DNA of 64,000 nucleotides from Spirosoma radiotolerans (GTDB lineage Bacteria > Bacteroidota > Bacteroidia > Cytophagales > Spirosomataceae): the NCBI RefSeq assembly GCF_000974425.1, contig NZ_CP010429.1:5131501-5195500 (forward strand), in the 5' to 3' direction. Positions 8,224-15,947 of the stretch are shown here, in pieces (position 1 is the stretch's first letter; every line of letters begins with the position of its first letter). The position numbers and the translations under genes are program-made. The notes beneath the pieces were generated by a model. The model made no database searches. It saw nothing but the letters and a program-made list of their open reading frames with translations, and was not told where the DNA came from.

Positions 8224-9099
8224 TCAATCAACGCTATGGTTTACCAAATACTCGTTAAAATCTTTACTATTTATGTAGTAAAAGGAGCAATCCAGAACTA
8301 ATAATTCTTCTTTTACCAGTTGCTCTAAAGCTCGTCTACCAGCCTTGTCATTATCCAAAAAAACGTTTATCTTTTTATGTGATGCTAATAAGGGTAAAGC
8401 ATCTTTGATAAAGGAGAGTGAGTTTAAGATGATAGTCGAATTCTTTAGCCTTACTGTATTGAAATACTGGCAACAAGACAGGAAATCAAATACCCCTTCG
8501 AAAAGGTTGATTCCGTTTGAACCTTGAACGGGCAAATAGGTAAACCACTTTGGAGAAGTACCCCCTTTGAAATTGTAGCTACGTAATTCATACCCACCTT
8601 TACCATTTCGGAATCCAGCTGCGTAATACTGTTTTTGATTGATACGGTAATGAATCTCTTGCAAATAGGTCGAAGCTAGAGCTTGAGAGATTTTACGGCT
8701 AGTTACATAATCCATTAAAGCCCGGTCTCGTAATGGCTGTACTTTTACAATCTCGACAGTTGATGATTGCTTAGCCTGAGAGGGATTAACACCGCTAAAA
8801 GAAAAGGATTGTATCTTTTCCGGTTTGATCGCTTCCAACGCGTTTATAGCTTCCATAAAGCTACAGCCATTGATATACTGAATGAGTCGGATTATATCCC
8901 CTTGCTCTCCTACCCCACTATAATCGTGAAATACGTTTTTCTGTGGATTGACAAAGAATGAAGGGGTATGTTCTTCGTGCTTAGGAGAATAGTAAACTAA
9001 CTCAGCCCCATTTGCTTTTACAGGTTGTAAGCCTTGCTCACTCAAATAATGGGTTATCGGTATTGCCTTCAATTGCTCAATTTGCTCTTTGGTTTTCAT
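8224..9099 (-). CDS. CHC2-like / TOPRIM primase of a mobile element
   Basis: A 291-residue DnaG-type primase-related protein. The N-terminal 90 residues match the zinc-binding CHC2 region in layout (YYSPKHEEHTPSF, then FHDYSG and GDIIRLIQYINGCSF), but the zinc-ligand cysteines are missing. That is usual in the Bacteroidota mobile-element version. A TOPRIM domain follows, with the catalytic Glu in LFEGVFDFL (near 198) and the acidic pair in FLDNDKAGRR (near 247). It would make primers for replication of the element. It lies upstream of the zinc-finger gene and downstream of the VapE-type ATPase gene, all on the minus strand. Confidence 0.82.
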   Translation of the reverse strand: MKTKEQIEQLKAIPITHYLSEQGLQPVKANGAELVYYSPKHEEHTPSFFVNPQKNVFHDYSGVGEQGDIIRLIQYINGCSFMEAINALEAIKPEKIQSFSFSGVNPSQAKQSSTVEIVKVQPLRDRALMDYVTSRKISQALASTYLQEIHYRINQKQYYAAGFRNGKGGYELRSYNFKGGTSPKWFTYLPVQGSNGINLFEGVFDFLSCCQYFNTVRLKNSTIILNSLSFIKDALPLLASHKKINVFLDNDKAGRRALEQLVKEELLVLDCSFYYINSKDFNEYLVNHSVD

Positions 9100-9333
9100 G
9101 CCTTTTTCTTTAGCGGTGAAAAATCTATCACTCGCTTACTCTTTAAGTTACTTTCTGATAATCAACAACTTAAAGCATATTTTTCGAGTACCTATTGTTT
9201 GCTCTTTACTCGCTTTTAGGCTTTCTTTCGAGAACCAACTAAAATCGAGTACTTTATTTTCTACTCTACTTTTTATTCATAAGTAATTGATTTACATATA
9301 GTAATAGTAGTTCGAGTAAGCGAGTCGGTAGGT
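9100..9333. promoter_or_regulatory. Cluster of TCGAGTA motifs between ATPase and primase genes
   Basis: TCGAGTA occurs at 9184-9190, 9245-9251 and 9312-9318. TACTCGC at 9207-9213 is its complement with one change. A 12-bp inverted pair, ACTCGCTTACTC at 9130-9141 and GAGTAAGCGAGT at 9314-9325, frames the region. Repeats of this density in a 234-bp gap suggest a binding site for a replication or regulatory protein. No factor can be named. Confidence 0.35.
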
Positions 9334-10527
9334 TTACTTCATTTTTACAAAATACCCTTTCTCTGAGTAGTTCTTCTTTGGGTTGTAATTCGTTTGCTGC
9401 CTAAAACCCATTACTTGCATAGCCTTGCCTATTTGCGTTCGATGGAGCCGTAAGGAAACCTTACCCCTCAGGTATTCTTCAATATCTGAAGCTGTGTTAA
9501 AAATGGATTCAATGTCCCCCTTTTCGCCTGGTATGTAGTATTTACCAATTACTTCCATTTCGGTCGTTGTACGCAAGAAACGACGATTTAGAAGCTCTTG
9601 CTGATTAATTTCAGCGGGAGTCATATTACATTCAAAGGCAGGATCATTTAATAACGTATGAGCTTGCGCCCAGACACGATCAATCTTAATTACAGCTGCG
9701 TATCCCTTTGGCCCTCCAGCATCGTGATTTATACTTTTGACCACAAATGGAAGCCAGCGAACGTTTCCCGTTTCATCGGTTAGAAACTCATTCTGGTTTG
9801 TACTGGCAACAAAGCTTGCGCGACGAGCAAAAGGGGTTTCGATGTTCTGAAACAGTAGCCTAAACTTGACCGTACTTTCTGAAAGGACAGACTTAAATTC
9901 ATTGTTTAGCTCTCTTTTGTCGAAAGAAGCCAGTTCATCTAAGTTGACGAAGAAGTTTTGAATCAGCGAAAACTTGCCCTCCTTACTACCAAAATCAAAT
10001 CCTTTTTTAGCATAGCTTTTTAAGCCATCGGGAATGAGATAATCTAAGTAGGTAGTCTTACCATCATTCTGTTTTCCGACCAATGTTAAGCATTGCTTAT
10101 TGAACGGAATCTTACCGACTGCTTGACCAACAGCCCGAACAAGCCATTTTTTAAACATCCGTTTCCACCATTTTTGGTCATTGGTTTCGACAAAGTCAGC
10201 TAACTCGTCAATATAATCAGGTTGTGACTCGTTCCATTTTGATAAGCCTTCAAAATAGGTTATAAAGGGGTCATACTTGGGAATTAACCTTGAGCCAAAT
10301 AATGCTCGCAGGGGGTCCTTAAACCCTTTAAAATTCGCATTGAATAGCTCAAACTCAATGTCAGCCATGTTGACTAACTCCCAATCAGAAGTAGTCTTTT
10401 TCTTCCGCTCTAACTGGTTGGATACGATGTTGATGCGGTATTCATGCTTGTCAAATAAAAACTTCTGAATACGCTGGATAATAGGTTGCCCTTCAGTGTT
10501 TTCGTCATTGTTTGAACTAGATTTCAT
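9334..10527 (-). CDS. VapE-type (virulence-associated E) P-loop ATPase
   Basis: A 397-residue replication ATPase of the VapE/D5-like group used by satellites and integrative elements, probably a helicase or helicase loader. Visible motifs are Walker A GKQNDGKTT (151-159), Walker B FFVNLDEL (192-199) and the sensor SFVASTNQNEF followed by TDETGNVRWLPF (about 238-261), the family signature. The ATG at 10527 is preferred over one 13 codons upstream because the terminator hairpin at 10562-10585 would overlap the longer coding start. It follows the integrase pseudogene and precedes the primase gene, completing a compact replication module. Confidence 0.82.
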   Translation of the reverse strand: MKSSSNNDENTEGQPIIQRIQKFLFDKHEYRINIVSNQLERKKKTTSDWELVNMADIEFELFNANFKGFKDPLRALFGSRLIPKYDPFITYFEGLSKWNESQPDYIDELADFVETNDQKWWKRMFKKWLVRAVGQAVGKIPFNKQCLTLVGKQNDGKTTYLDYLIPDGLKSYAKKGFDFGSKEGKFSLIQNFFVNLDELASFDKRELNNEFKSVLSESTVKFRLLFQNIETPFARRASFVASTNQNEFLTDETGNVRWLPFVVKSINHDAGGPKGYAAVIKIDRVWAQAHTLLNDPAFECNMTPAEINQQELLNRRFLRTTTEMEVIGKYYIPGEKGDIESIFNTASDIEEYLRGKVSLRLHRTQIGKAMQVMGFRQQTNYNPKKNYSEKGYFVKMK

Positions 10528-10561
10528 ATCTTTACTATTGTTTTGAAATATTGAAAAGTAT

Positions 10562-10590
10562 AGCACGCTCCTGCCAGAGCGTGCTTTTTT
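10562..10590 (+). terminator. GC-rich hairpin between recombinase and ATPase genes
   Basis: AGCACGCTC (10562-10570) pairs perfectly with GAGCGTGCT (10577-10585) around a 6-nt loop and is followed by a run of T on the plus strand. The flanking genes are on the minus strand, where it lies just past the recombinase stop. It may act as a bidirectional terminator or attenuator separating recombinase and ATPase expression. Confidence 0.5.
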
Positions 10591-10591
10591 G

Positions 10592-11850
10592 TTAAACGGC
10601 TTCGCTCAATGGCTCTTCATCATTTTGGCGGTCTTGAAATTCTTTAATGTGGCGTATAACGGCTTCTTCTGTGCGCTTTGTATAATACTGTTCTGTTGTG
10701 CTTGTCTTCTTGTGTCCTAACATGGTGGCTACACTGGTTAAAGGCACATTATTAGCGATGTAATAAGAAGCGCATGTTTTACGAGCTACATGGGTGGTAA
10801 GTCGAACAGGAATCTTACAAATAGCTTGTATTTCCTTTAAAATACGGTTCATAACTTGATTGGCATAAACGGGTAAAAGTCGATTCTTCTCTAGGCAATC
10901 AGGGTTATTGGCGTACTTCTGTAGAATCCGTAATGCTTTAGGCACTAGCGGAATTGTACACATATTATCGTTTTTACCACGCTTTATTTTAAGCAGCTGG
11001 CTACCGTCTTCTTTTGTTACCACATGCACACTACTTAACCGACTGACGTCCACGTAAGCCAAACCTGTATAGCAACACAGTAGGAAAACGTCTTTTACAT
11101 AATTGTACTCCCGACCAACGAAAACGGCATCTTCTAAAGCTCGTATGTGGACTTCTCGCAGAGAAACAACGTCTTTACGTTCCCTTCTCGGCCGAAAGAA
11201 GGCAAAAGGGTTTCTATCCAGTCATTCATTTGCAATGGCATAATTACAGGTACGCTTTAAAAACTCAGCATGTAGAACAGCATGGTTATGACCATGACCG
11301 AAAGTACGTTTGCAGAAGTTGACCAAATTCTGAGCATCGACTAACTTAAGATCGCTCAGTTTAAGATGTGGGTTATTGTGATGCGTAATAACGTATTGCT
11401 TTATACGTTGCACAATGTACCGTTTCTTCTCAACGGTCTTGTGTTCATAGTCAATCCCCGTTAGAGCTTCAAATTCATTCTTGAAAAAGGTCTCTAAACA
11501 TTCAACGTTGGTATCGTTGGGTCTGCACTTAGCTTCTGTAAAACAACGTCCTTTATTTTTCTTAAATCAGGCGTTCGCTTTGTTAGTAAGAAGTCAGTAA
11601 ACGTCCGTTGAAAGTCTGCTCGTAAGCTTTGCAGTAAGTTCGTGGCTGATTCATTCCCTTCAATGCTAAAGGCTTTTTTATCTAATTGCTTTGGTCGGCA
11701 TGACAAGCCAGTAGAAAATGAGATGCTTTTCCCATTGTAAGACAGTTTAAAATACAGATTGGTAACGCGTAAATACGGCTGAACACTTAAGCGGTTCATT
11801 CGCTTTTCCTTTGCTGGCGACTCAGCATGTTTTACCTTTGGCATAATCAA
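10592..11850 (-). pseudogene. Tyrosine recombinase broken by one frameshift and one stop
   Basis: Three reading segments make up one former integrase of about 419 residues. Residues from 11850 to about 11497 give the Arm DNA-binding domain, with a frameshift near 11494-11500: the next frame continues CLETFFKNEFEALTG. The core domain then runs to an in-frame TGA at 11222-11224 after CNYAIANE, probably a Trp codon changed to stop. The frame continues unbroken with LDRNPFAFF and RERKDVVSLREV into the catalytic domain: LLCCYTGLAYVDV, HVARKT (His and second Arg), MLGHKKT and Tyr in EQYYTK. It belonged to the replication module. Unless the stop is read through and the frame slips, the protein is not made in full. 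Confidence 0.85.
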
Positions 11851-11871
11851 TTTAGTGATTGGTTGAGAGTT

Positions 11872-11907
11872 AGCCCTGTACTGCCTGACCGCGGTACAGG
11901 GCTTTTG
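11872..11907 (+). terminator. Hairpin between HTH gene and recombinase pseudogene
   Basis: AGCCCTGTA (11872-11880) pairs with TACAGGGCT (11895-11903) around a 14-nt loop and is followed by TTTT on the plus strand. On the minus strand it comes right after the stop of the HTH gene and could limit read-through into the recombinase. Confidence 0.45.
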
Positions 11908-11910
11908 AGT

Positions 11911-12123
11911 TTAAAGAAGCTTATGAGCTGGAATCTGAAAATGAGCTGCGATTGTATAGAGCTCATTTCGCTGTGGTTGTATTTCTCCACGCATGATTTT
12001 AGAGAAACGGTGCTTATTTATGCCTACTTGTTGGTAAAAGTCCTTAGTAGGCTTAAATTGCATATTTGCAGGTAAAGCTTCATTAATAAGCTCCCTGATT
12101 GGCTTTAAAACGTTTGTTTGCAT
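11911..12123 (-). CDS. Small XRE-like helix-turn-helix regulator
   Basis: A 70-residue protein that is almost entirely one helix-turn-helix domain: KDFYQQVGINKHRFSKIMRG and NELYTIAAHF fit the Cro/CI-type fold. It lies divergently from a second XRE-type gene with two inverted repeats in the shared promoter region, one of which contains its own start codon. This is the layout of a phage-like genetic switch. It probably represses its own promoter and so the recombinase-primase module behind it. Confidence 0.7.
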   Translation of the reverse strand: MQTNVLKPIRELINEALPANMQFKPTKDFYQQVGINKHRFSKIMRGEIQPQRNELYTIAAHFQIPAHKLL

Positions 12124-12193
12124 ATATCATTGATTGATTTATGCAAACAAATTTAGACCAATATCGCATATACATCAAGTATATATATGCGAT
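12113..12193. promoter_or_regulatory. Divergent switch region with two operator-like palindromes and a promoter
   Basis: Two inverted repeats are present. The first has arms TTTGTTTGCAT at 12113-12123 and ATGCAAACAAA at 12141-12151, and its left arm includes the ATG of the minus-strand HTH gene. The second has arms ATCGCATATA at 12163-12172 and TATATGCGAT at 12184-12193. A minus-strand promoter fits between: TAAATTTG box at 12148-12155 and TTG at 12176-12178 with 20-nt spacing. The first palindrome overlaps the box and predicted start; the -33 element lies in the spacer of the second. Autoregulation is inferred. Confidence 0.55.
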
Positions 12194-12236
12194 TTAAGAC
12201 TATAAATACGAAATTTAGAATAATTATATATAAGAT

Positions 12237-12755
12237 ATGTCTAAAACCTATGATAGAATCAGGGCCATTCGCATAGCAAAGAACCTCAAACAGGAGGAAG
12301 TGGCGCAAAGACTAAGCATGGCTCAAAGTAACTATGCACGTATGGAGAAGGGACTAACACAGATTACAGTAGACAGGTTAGAACAACTTGCCGAAGTTTT
12401 CGAAATGACTGTTTCATCTATTTTGAATTACGAAACGGGGCAACAACTTACATCAGAAGACATAACGTATTATATCAATTACTGTAAAAAACTTGAAAAA
12501 GAAATAGAAAAATACAAAAAGCAAATATCCGATTTAGAAGAGAATGAATTGGAGAGTTGGAGTAGGAAAGATAACGAGATAAAAGCAGTTAAATCAAAGA
12601 ATAAAGATTTGATAGAAAAGATAAAAGTTAAAGATGCAATCATTGAAAGCAAAATCAAAGAAATTGATAAGTTAGATAGGCATATACAAACACTGGATAA
12701 TGTGGTAGAAACACTGAGAGTAAGTATTGAATTAAATAATTTGAATAAAAAGTAA
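12237..12755 (+). CDS. XRE-family regulator with C-terminal coiled coil
   Basis: A 172-residue protein. Residues 1-65 form a classic XRE helix-turn-helix (IRAIRIAKNLKQEEVAQRL, then MAQSNYARMEKG and ITVDRLEQLAEVFEM). Residues 85-170 are a long Lys/Glu-rich coiled coil, probably for dimerisation. It is divergent from the small HTH gene across an operator region and ends 26 bp before the nuclease-NTPase gene on the same strand, so the two are probably co-transcribed. It is the likely regulator of that gene. Confidence 0.78.
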   Translation: MSKTYDRIRAIRIAKNLKQEEVAQRLSMAQSNYARMEKGLTQITVDRLEQLAEVFEMTVSSILNYETGQQLTSEDITYYINYCKKLEKEIEKYKKQISDLEENELESWSRKDNEIKAVKSKNKDLIEKIKVKDAIIESKIKEIDKLDRHIQTLDNVVETLRVSIELNNLNKK

Positions 12756-12781
12756 CTATCTTAGATATTCCCCACCAAACT

Positions 12782-15115
12782 ATGCTAAACTACGATTTCC
12801 AAATACTCTCACCCATCGAATTTGAGGAAATATCAAGAGATTTGATTCAAAATCATTTAAATATTTTTTTAGAGTCATTTACAGACGGTAAGGATGGTGG
12901 GATAGACTTTAGATATTCTTCTACAAAAGAAAACGCTATTATTGTTCAATGTAAAAGATATAAAACATTCAAAGATCTTATATATGTTTTAAAAAGAGAA
13001 GCTAACGTATTAGATAATTTATCGCCATCAAAGTATATAATTACTACGTCAGTAGGCTTAACGCCTATGCAAAAAAAAGAAATAAAAGAACTATTCAAAA
13101 AATATATAAAATCTACTAAAGACATTTTAGGTAGAAATGATTTAAACAACCTTTTAGGCAAAAATCCAGAAATAGAGAAAAAATATTACAAGCTGTGGAT
13201 TTCAAGCTTTAATATATTGAATAATATTCTCCACAGTAAAGTTTATAATGAATCAAATTTTGACAAAGATACTATTAAATCAATAGCAGAAAGATATGTA
13301 ATGAATCCTAGTTATAGTAACGCAATCAAAATATTAAATGAAAAAAGATATGTTATAATCACAGGAATACCAGGTATTGGCAAGAGCACTTTGGCAAGAA
13401 TGCTTGCGTACAAATATTTGGGCGAAAAGAAATGCAATGAATACGTATATATGTCAACATCAGTAGATGAAGGTACAGAAGTGTTTTCTGAAAGCGAAAG
13501 TCAATTTTTTTTGTTTGATGATTTTCTTGGAGGGAACTTTTTAGACAATAACTTAAAAATAAACGAAGAAAAGAAAATAGTTTCGTTCATTGAAAAAATA
13601 TCTAAATCAAGTAACAAATTTTTAATATTAACTTCTAGAGAATATATTTATAGACAAGCCAAAGCAAAGTTTGAAATATTCAATAGGAAAGATTTAGAAA
13701 TTTCAAATTGCGTGATCGATTTAGAAAACTATACAAAGCTAGTAAGAGCTAAAATATTCTATAACTTCTTAGTATACAACAATGTAGATTATAAATTTAT
13801 AGAGAATACAACATTTAATGGTAATTACAATAAAATAATAAATCATCCGAATTTCAATCCACGAATATTAGATATATATATTAATCACGAGTACTTAAAA
13901 ACCATAAATCCTAGCGAGTTTACAGCAAAGATTATGGAATTTTTATCTAATCCTGAGCAAGTTTGGCAAGCTGTTTTTGAAAATCACATTACTAACTTAT
14001 CTCGTTGTATCCTTACTATTATACTTACAACTGGAACTCCAATAGCAAAATCGGACTTAAATCAGTTAATTGGTTCTTTTTCTGAAAAATACAGCAATAA
14101 GTATAATGTAAATTCTAGCACGGCATCTATAAACCTAAGTATAAAAGAATTAGAGAATACATTCATAAACGTTCGAGCAGATGACAACTTATTATCATAT
14201 ATTGAATTTAAAAACCCATCAGTTAAAGATTTTCTAATGTACTATTACAAAGATGAATCAATACAAATAGAAGATACAATAGATGTAGCTATATTTATAA
14301 ACCAACTAATTAAGCCTTTCACTAAAAACTATGTGACAGAGTATGATGATAAAAGCAACGAAACTTTTAAAGAATTCAATTTAGTTCTTACAAAAAGAAT
14401 AAAGCAAATAATTTTAAATAAAGTGTTTAATAATTTTGATGATATACCATCTTCTACATTAAGAAGGAGGTTTTCTAGAATAAGAGATTACAAAAACGAG
14501 TTTATGAACTCTTACGTTTCACGCGCTAATATTTTAGATGATTTATTAGACATTATCCCAATCAGTGAAAGTAATCTTTACAAAAATTTTGTTATCGTAA
14601 AATTTAATGAGATTGCAGAAAATAATGATGAACTAATAAAAGACCCTTATTCATTTATTTTGTTAGCAGAAAAATTAGGTGCTTATTACGAAGGAAATAA
14701 AATTAAATTTTTACAAAGAATAATACAGAATTTGAAAAGTTTAGATATGGTAGAATTGTTTTATAAATTAAAAAACAACTTCCATGAAGAGTTTGAATTT
14801 GTTACTAATAACGAATTTTTCAGATACTTGGTAACAGAATGGGCAAAAATCGAACTTCGCAACAAACCAATATATATAAATGAAGACACTTTACAAACTA
14901 TATCAAAAATAGCAAAATACTTTAATCTCGATTATGGCTTCTTTCACAACTTTGCACAACAAATTGACGATGAAATTACTGAAAATCAATACAAAGATTT
15001 CCAAGAGCATAACAGCGACATAGAAGATGAAATAAATGTAGATTCTTTTTTTCCAGAAGATATAGACTCTAAAATTTCAGAAATGTTCTCCTCTCTGAAA
15101 GCTAGTGGATATTAG
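12782..15115 (+). CDS. Mrr-like nuclease fused to STAND NTPase, candidate defence protein
   Basis: A 777-residue protein. Residues 1-130 form a restriction-endonuclease-like (PD-(D/E)XK, Mrr type) domain: D42 in DGGIDFRY and the Q56-C-K58 motif in IIVQCKRY. Residues 165-400 form a P-loop NTPase: Walker A GIPGIGKST (195-203), Walker B FFLFDDFLGG (242-251) and the LTSREY segment (284-289). This arrangement resembles the novel-STAND-3 class of NTPases. The C-terminal 350 residues are helical and unrecognised and may be the sensor. By analogy with STAND-type antiviral proteins it may detect a phage signal and release nuclease activity; this is inference. It follows its own regulator gene, is very AT-rich, and is bordered on the right by an IS1-family remnant that begins 7 bp after its stop. 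Confidence 0.8.
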   Translation: MLNYDFQILSPIEFEEISRDLIQNHLNIFLESFTDGKDGGIDFRYSSTKENAIIVQCKRYKTFKDLIYVLKREANVLDNLSPSKYIITTSVGLTPMQKKEIKELFKKYIKSTKDILGRNDLNNLLGKNPEIEKKYYKLWISSFNILNNILHSKVYNESNFDKDTIKSIAERYVMNPSYSNAIKILNEKRYVIITGIPGIGKSTLARMLAYKYLGEKKCNEYVYMSTSVDEGTEVFSESESQFFLFDDFLGGNFLDNNLKINEEKKIVSFIEKISKSSNKFLILTSREYIYRQAKAKFEIFNRKDLEISNCVIDLENYTKLVRAKIFYNFLVYNNVDYKFIENTTFNGNYNKIINHPNFNPRILDIYINHEYLKTINPSEFTAKIMEFLSNPEQVWQAVFENHITNLSRCILTIILTTGTPIAKSDLNQLIGSFSEKYSNKYNVNSSTASINLSIKELENTFINVRADDNLLSYIEFKNPSVKDFLMYYYKDESIQIEDTIDVAIFINQLIKPFTKNYVTEYDDKSNETFKEFNLVLTKRIKQIILNKVFNNFDDIPSSTLRRRFSRIRDYKNEFMNSYVSRANILDDLLDIIPISESNLYKNFVIVKFNEIAENNDELIKDPYSFILLAEKLGAYYEGNKIKFLQRIIQNLKSLDMVELFYKLKNNFHEEFEFVTNNEFFRYLVTEWAKIELRNKPIYINEDTLQTISKIAKYFNLDYGFFHNFAQQIDDEITENQYKDFQEHNSDIEDEINVDSFFPEDIDSKISEMFSSLKASGY

Positions 15116-15122
15116 TTGATAT

Positions 15123-15910
15123 AATGGTAGTGGCTTAATTGCGTTTATCGGCGAAGAAGAACTGATTAATGAATAGGCCGATTGTCGTATCGTGGACCGC
15201 CACTGACTTTGAGAAGCAAATGGTTCGACGGATCAGTCGCTTTAAGCGTGTTCGAAGAGTAAGGTGCTTCCGTTCAAGCCCTTGTAATGCCGCTTTACGA
15301 ACCAAGCGTAAGCGTTGATCTAAGCAGTCAAAGTAGGCCCACCAGGAGTCTGTTATCCATCTAATTACCTCGATTTTGGCCTGCTCTAAAAAGCTAAGTA
15401 GATGGCGAAACGTTTGGTGAGTACGTCGTCCGAAAACGAAGGCAATAATCTCCCCTGTCACTGCATCCTCGACCCACCACAGCCAACGTGGCTGTTTTTT
15501 CTTACTTACGTACGACCGCTCCGGCGGCCCGGCACATCTAGTCGACTTTGAGACTCATTTTCAAGCCTCTATTGACGTACAAGGGGTTAACCTGGACCAC
15601 TTCACTACTTTTTTTTAAACTGAGTGCTGACGGTGTTCCGGTTAACGCCTAAGACACGAGCAGTATCCCGTATGCCTGCTCCGTTGAGGACCATCTGCGT
15701 AATCTGCTCTTTGACTAAGGGGTCACGGGCCTTGTGAGTGTATGTTTGAACAAAGGTTCGGCCGCAGTCAAAGCATCGGTAGCGTTGGGTGCCTGCACGA
15801 GTAGTGCCATAGCGTTTGACGTGTTGGGTTTGCCCACAATGCTTACAGGTGACTGCTTCTAATACCATTCACAAAGATACCACATTCAACGCAGTTAGGC
15901 CACTACCATT
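15123..15910 (-). mobile_element. IS1-family insertion sequence remnant
   Basis: The element is framed by 23-bp inverted repeats with two mismatches: the arm beginning AATGGTAGTGGCTTAA at 15123-15145 and its complement at 15888-15910. It contains InsA- and InsB-like coding regions. No convincing target-site duplication is visible in the bases outside the repeats. It has inserted immediately behind the nuclease-NTPase gene. Broken reading frames show it is no longer active by itself. Confidence 0.8.
15135..15868 (-). pseudogene. IS1-family transposase (InsA/InsB), degenerate
   Basis: The 87-codon InsA part has the zinc-finger C-x2-C ... C-x2-C motif (CKHCGQ, then CFDCGRTF) and an HTH (ARVLGVNRNTVS). 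It ends in an A-run (AAAAAAAA at about 15608-15615), the slippery site typical of IS1 translational frameshifting. After that, VVQVNPLYVNRG reads on in another frame until a TAG where the family has a Glu codon (VD then stop). InsB resumes in a further frame (RSYVSKKKQPRWLWW, then TGEIIAFVFGRRT and the ITDSWWAYF region). The extra stop and shift make it non-functional. Confidence 0.75.
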
Positions 15911-15947
15911 TCGTTCTATAAATTTCATAAAAGCAGATTTTTATAGC

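Noticed and set aside
9089..9286. 65-codon open frame on the plus strand between primase and ATPase genes
   Set aside because: Opposite to the module, no domain, and covering the repeat cluster; more likely regulatory DNA.
15605..15868. An active IS1 using programmed frameshifting at the A-run
   Set aside because: The A-run is present, but the frame after the shift carries an extra stop and a second shift is needed for InsB, so the element is dead.
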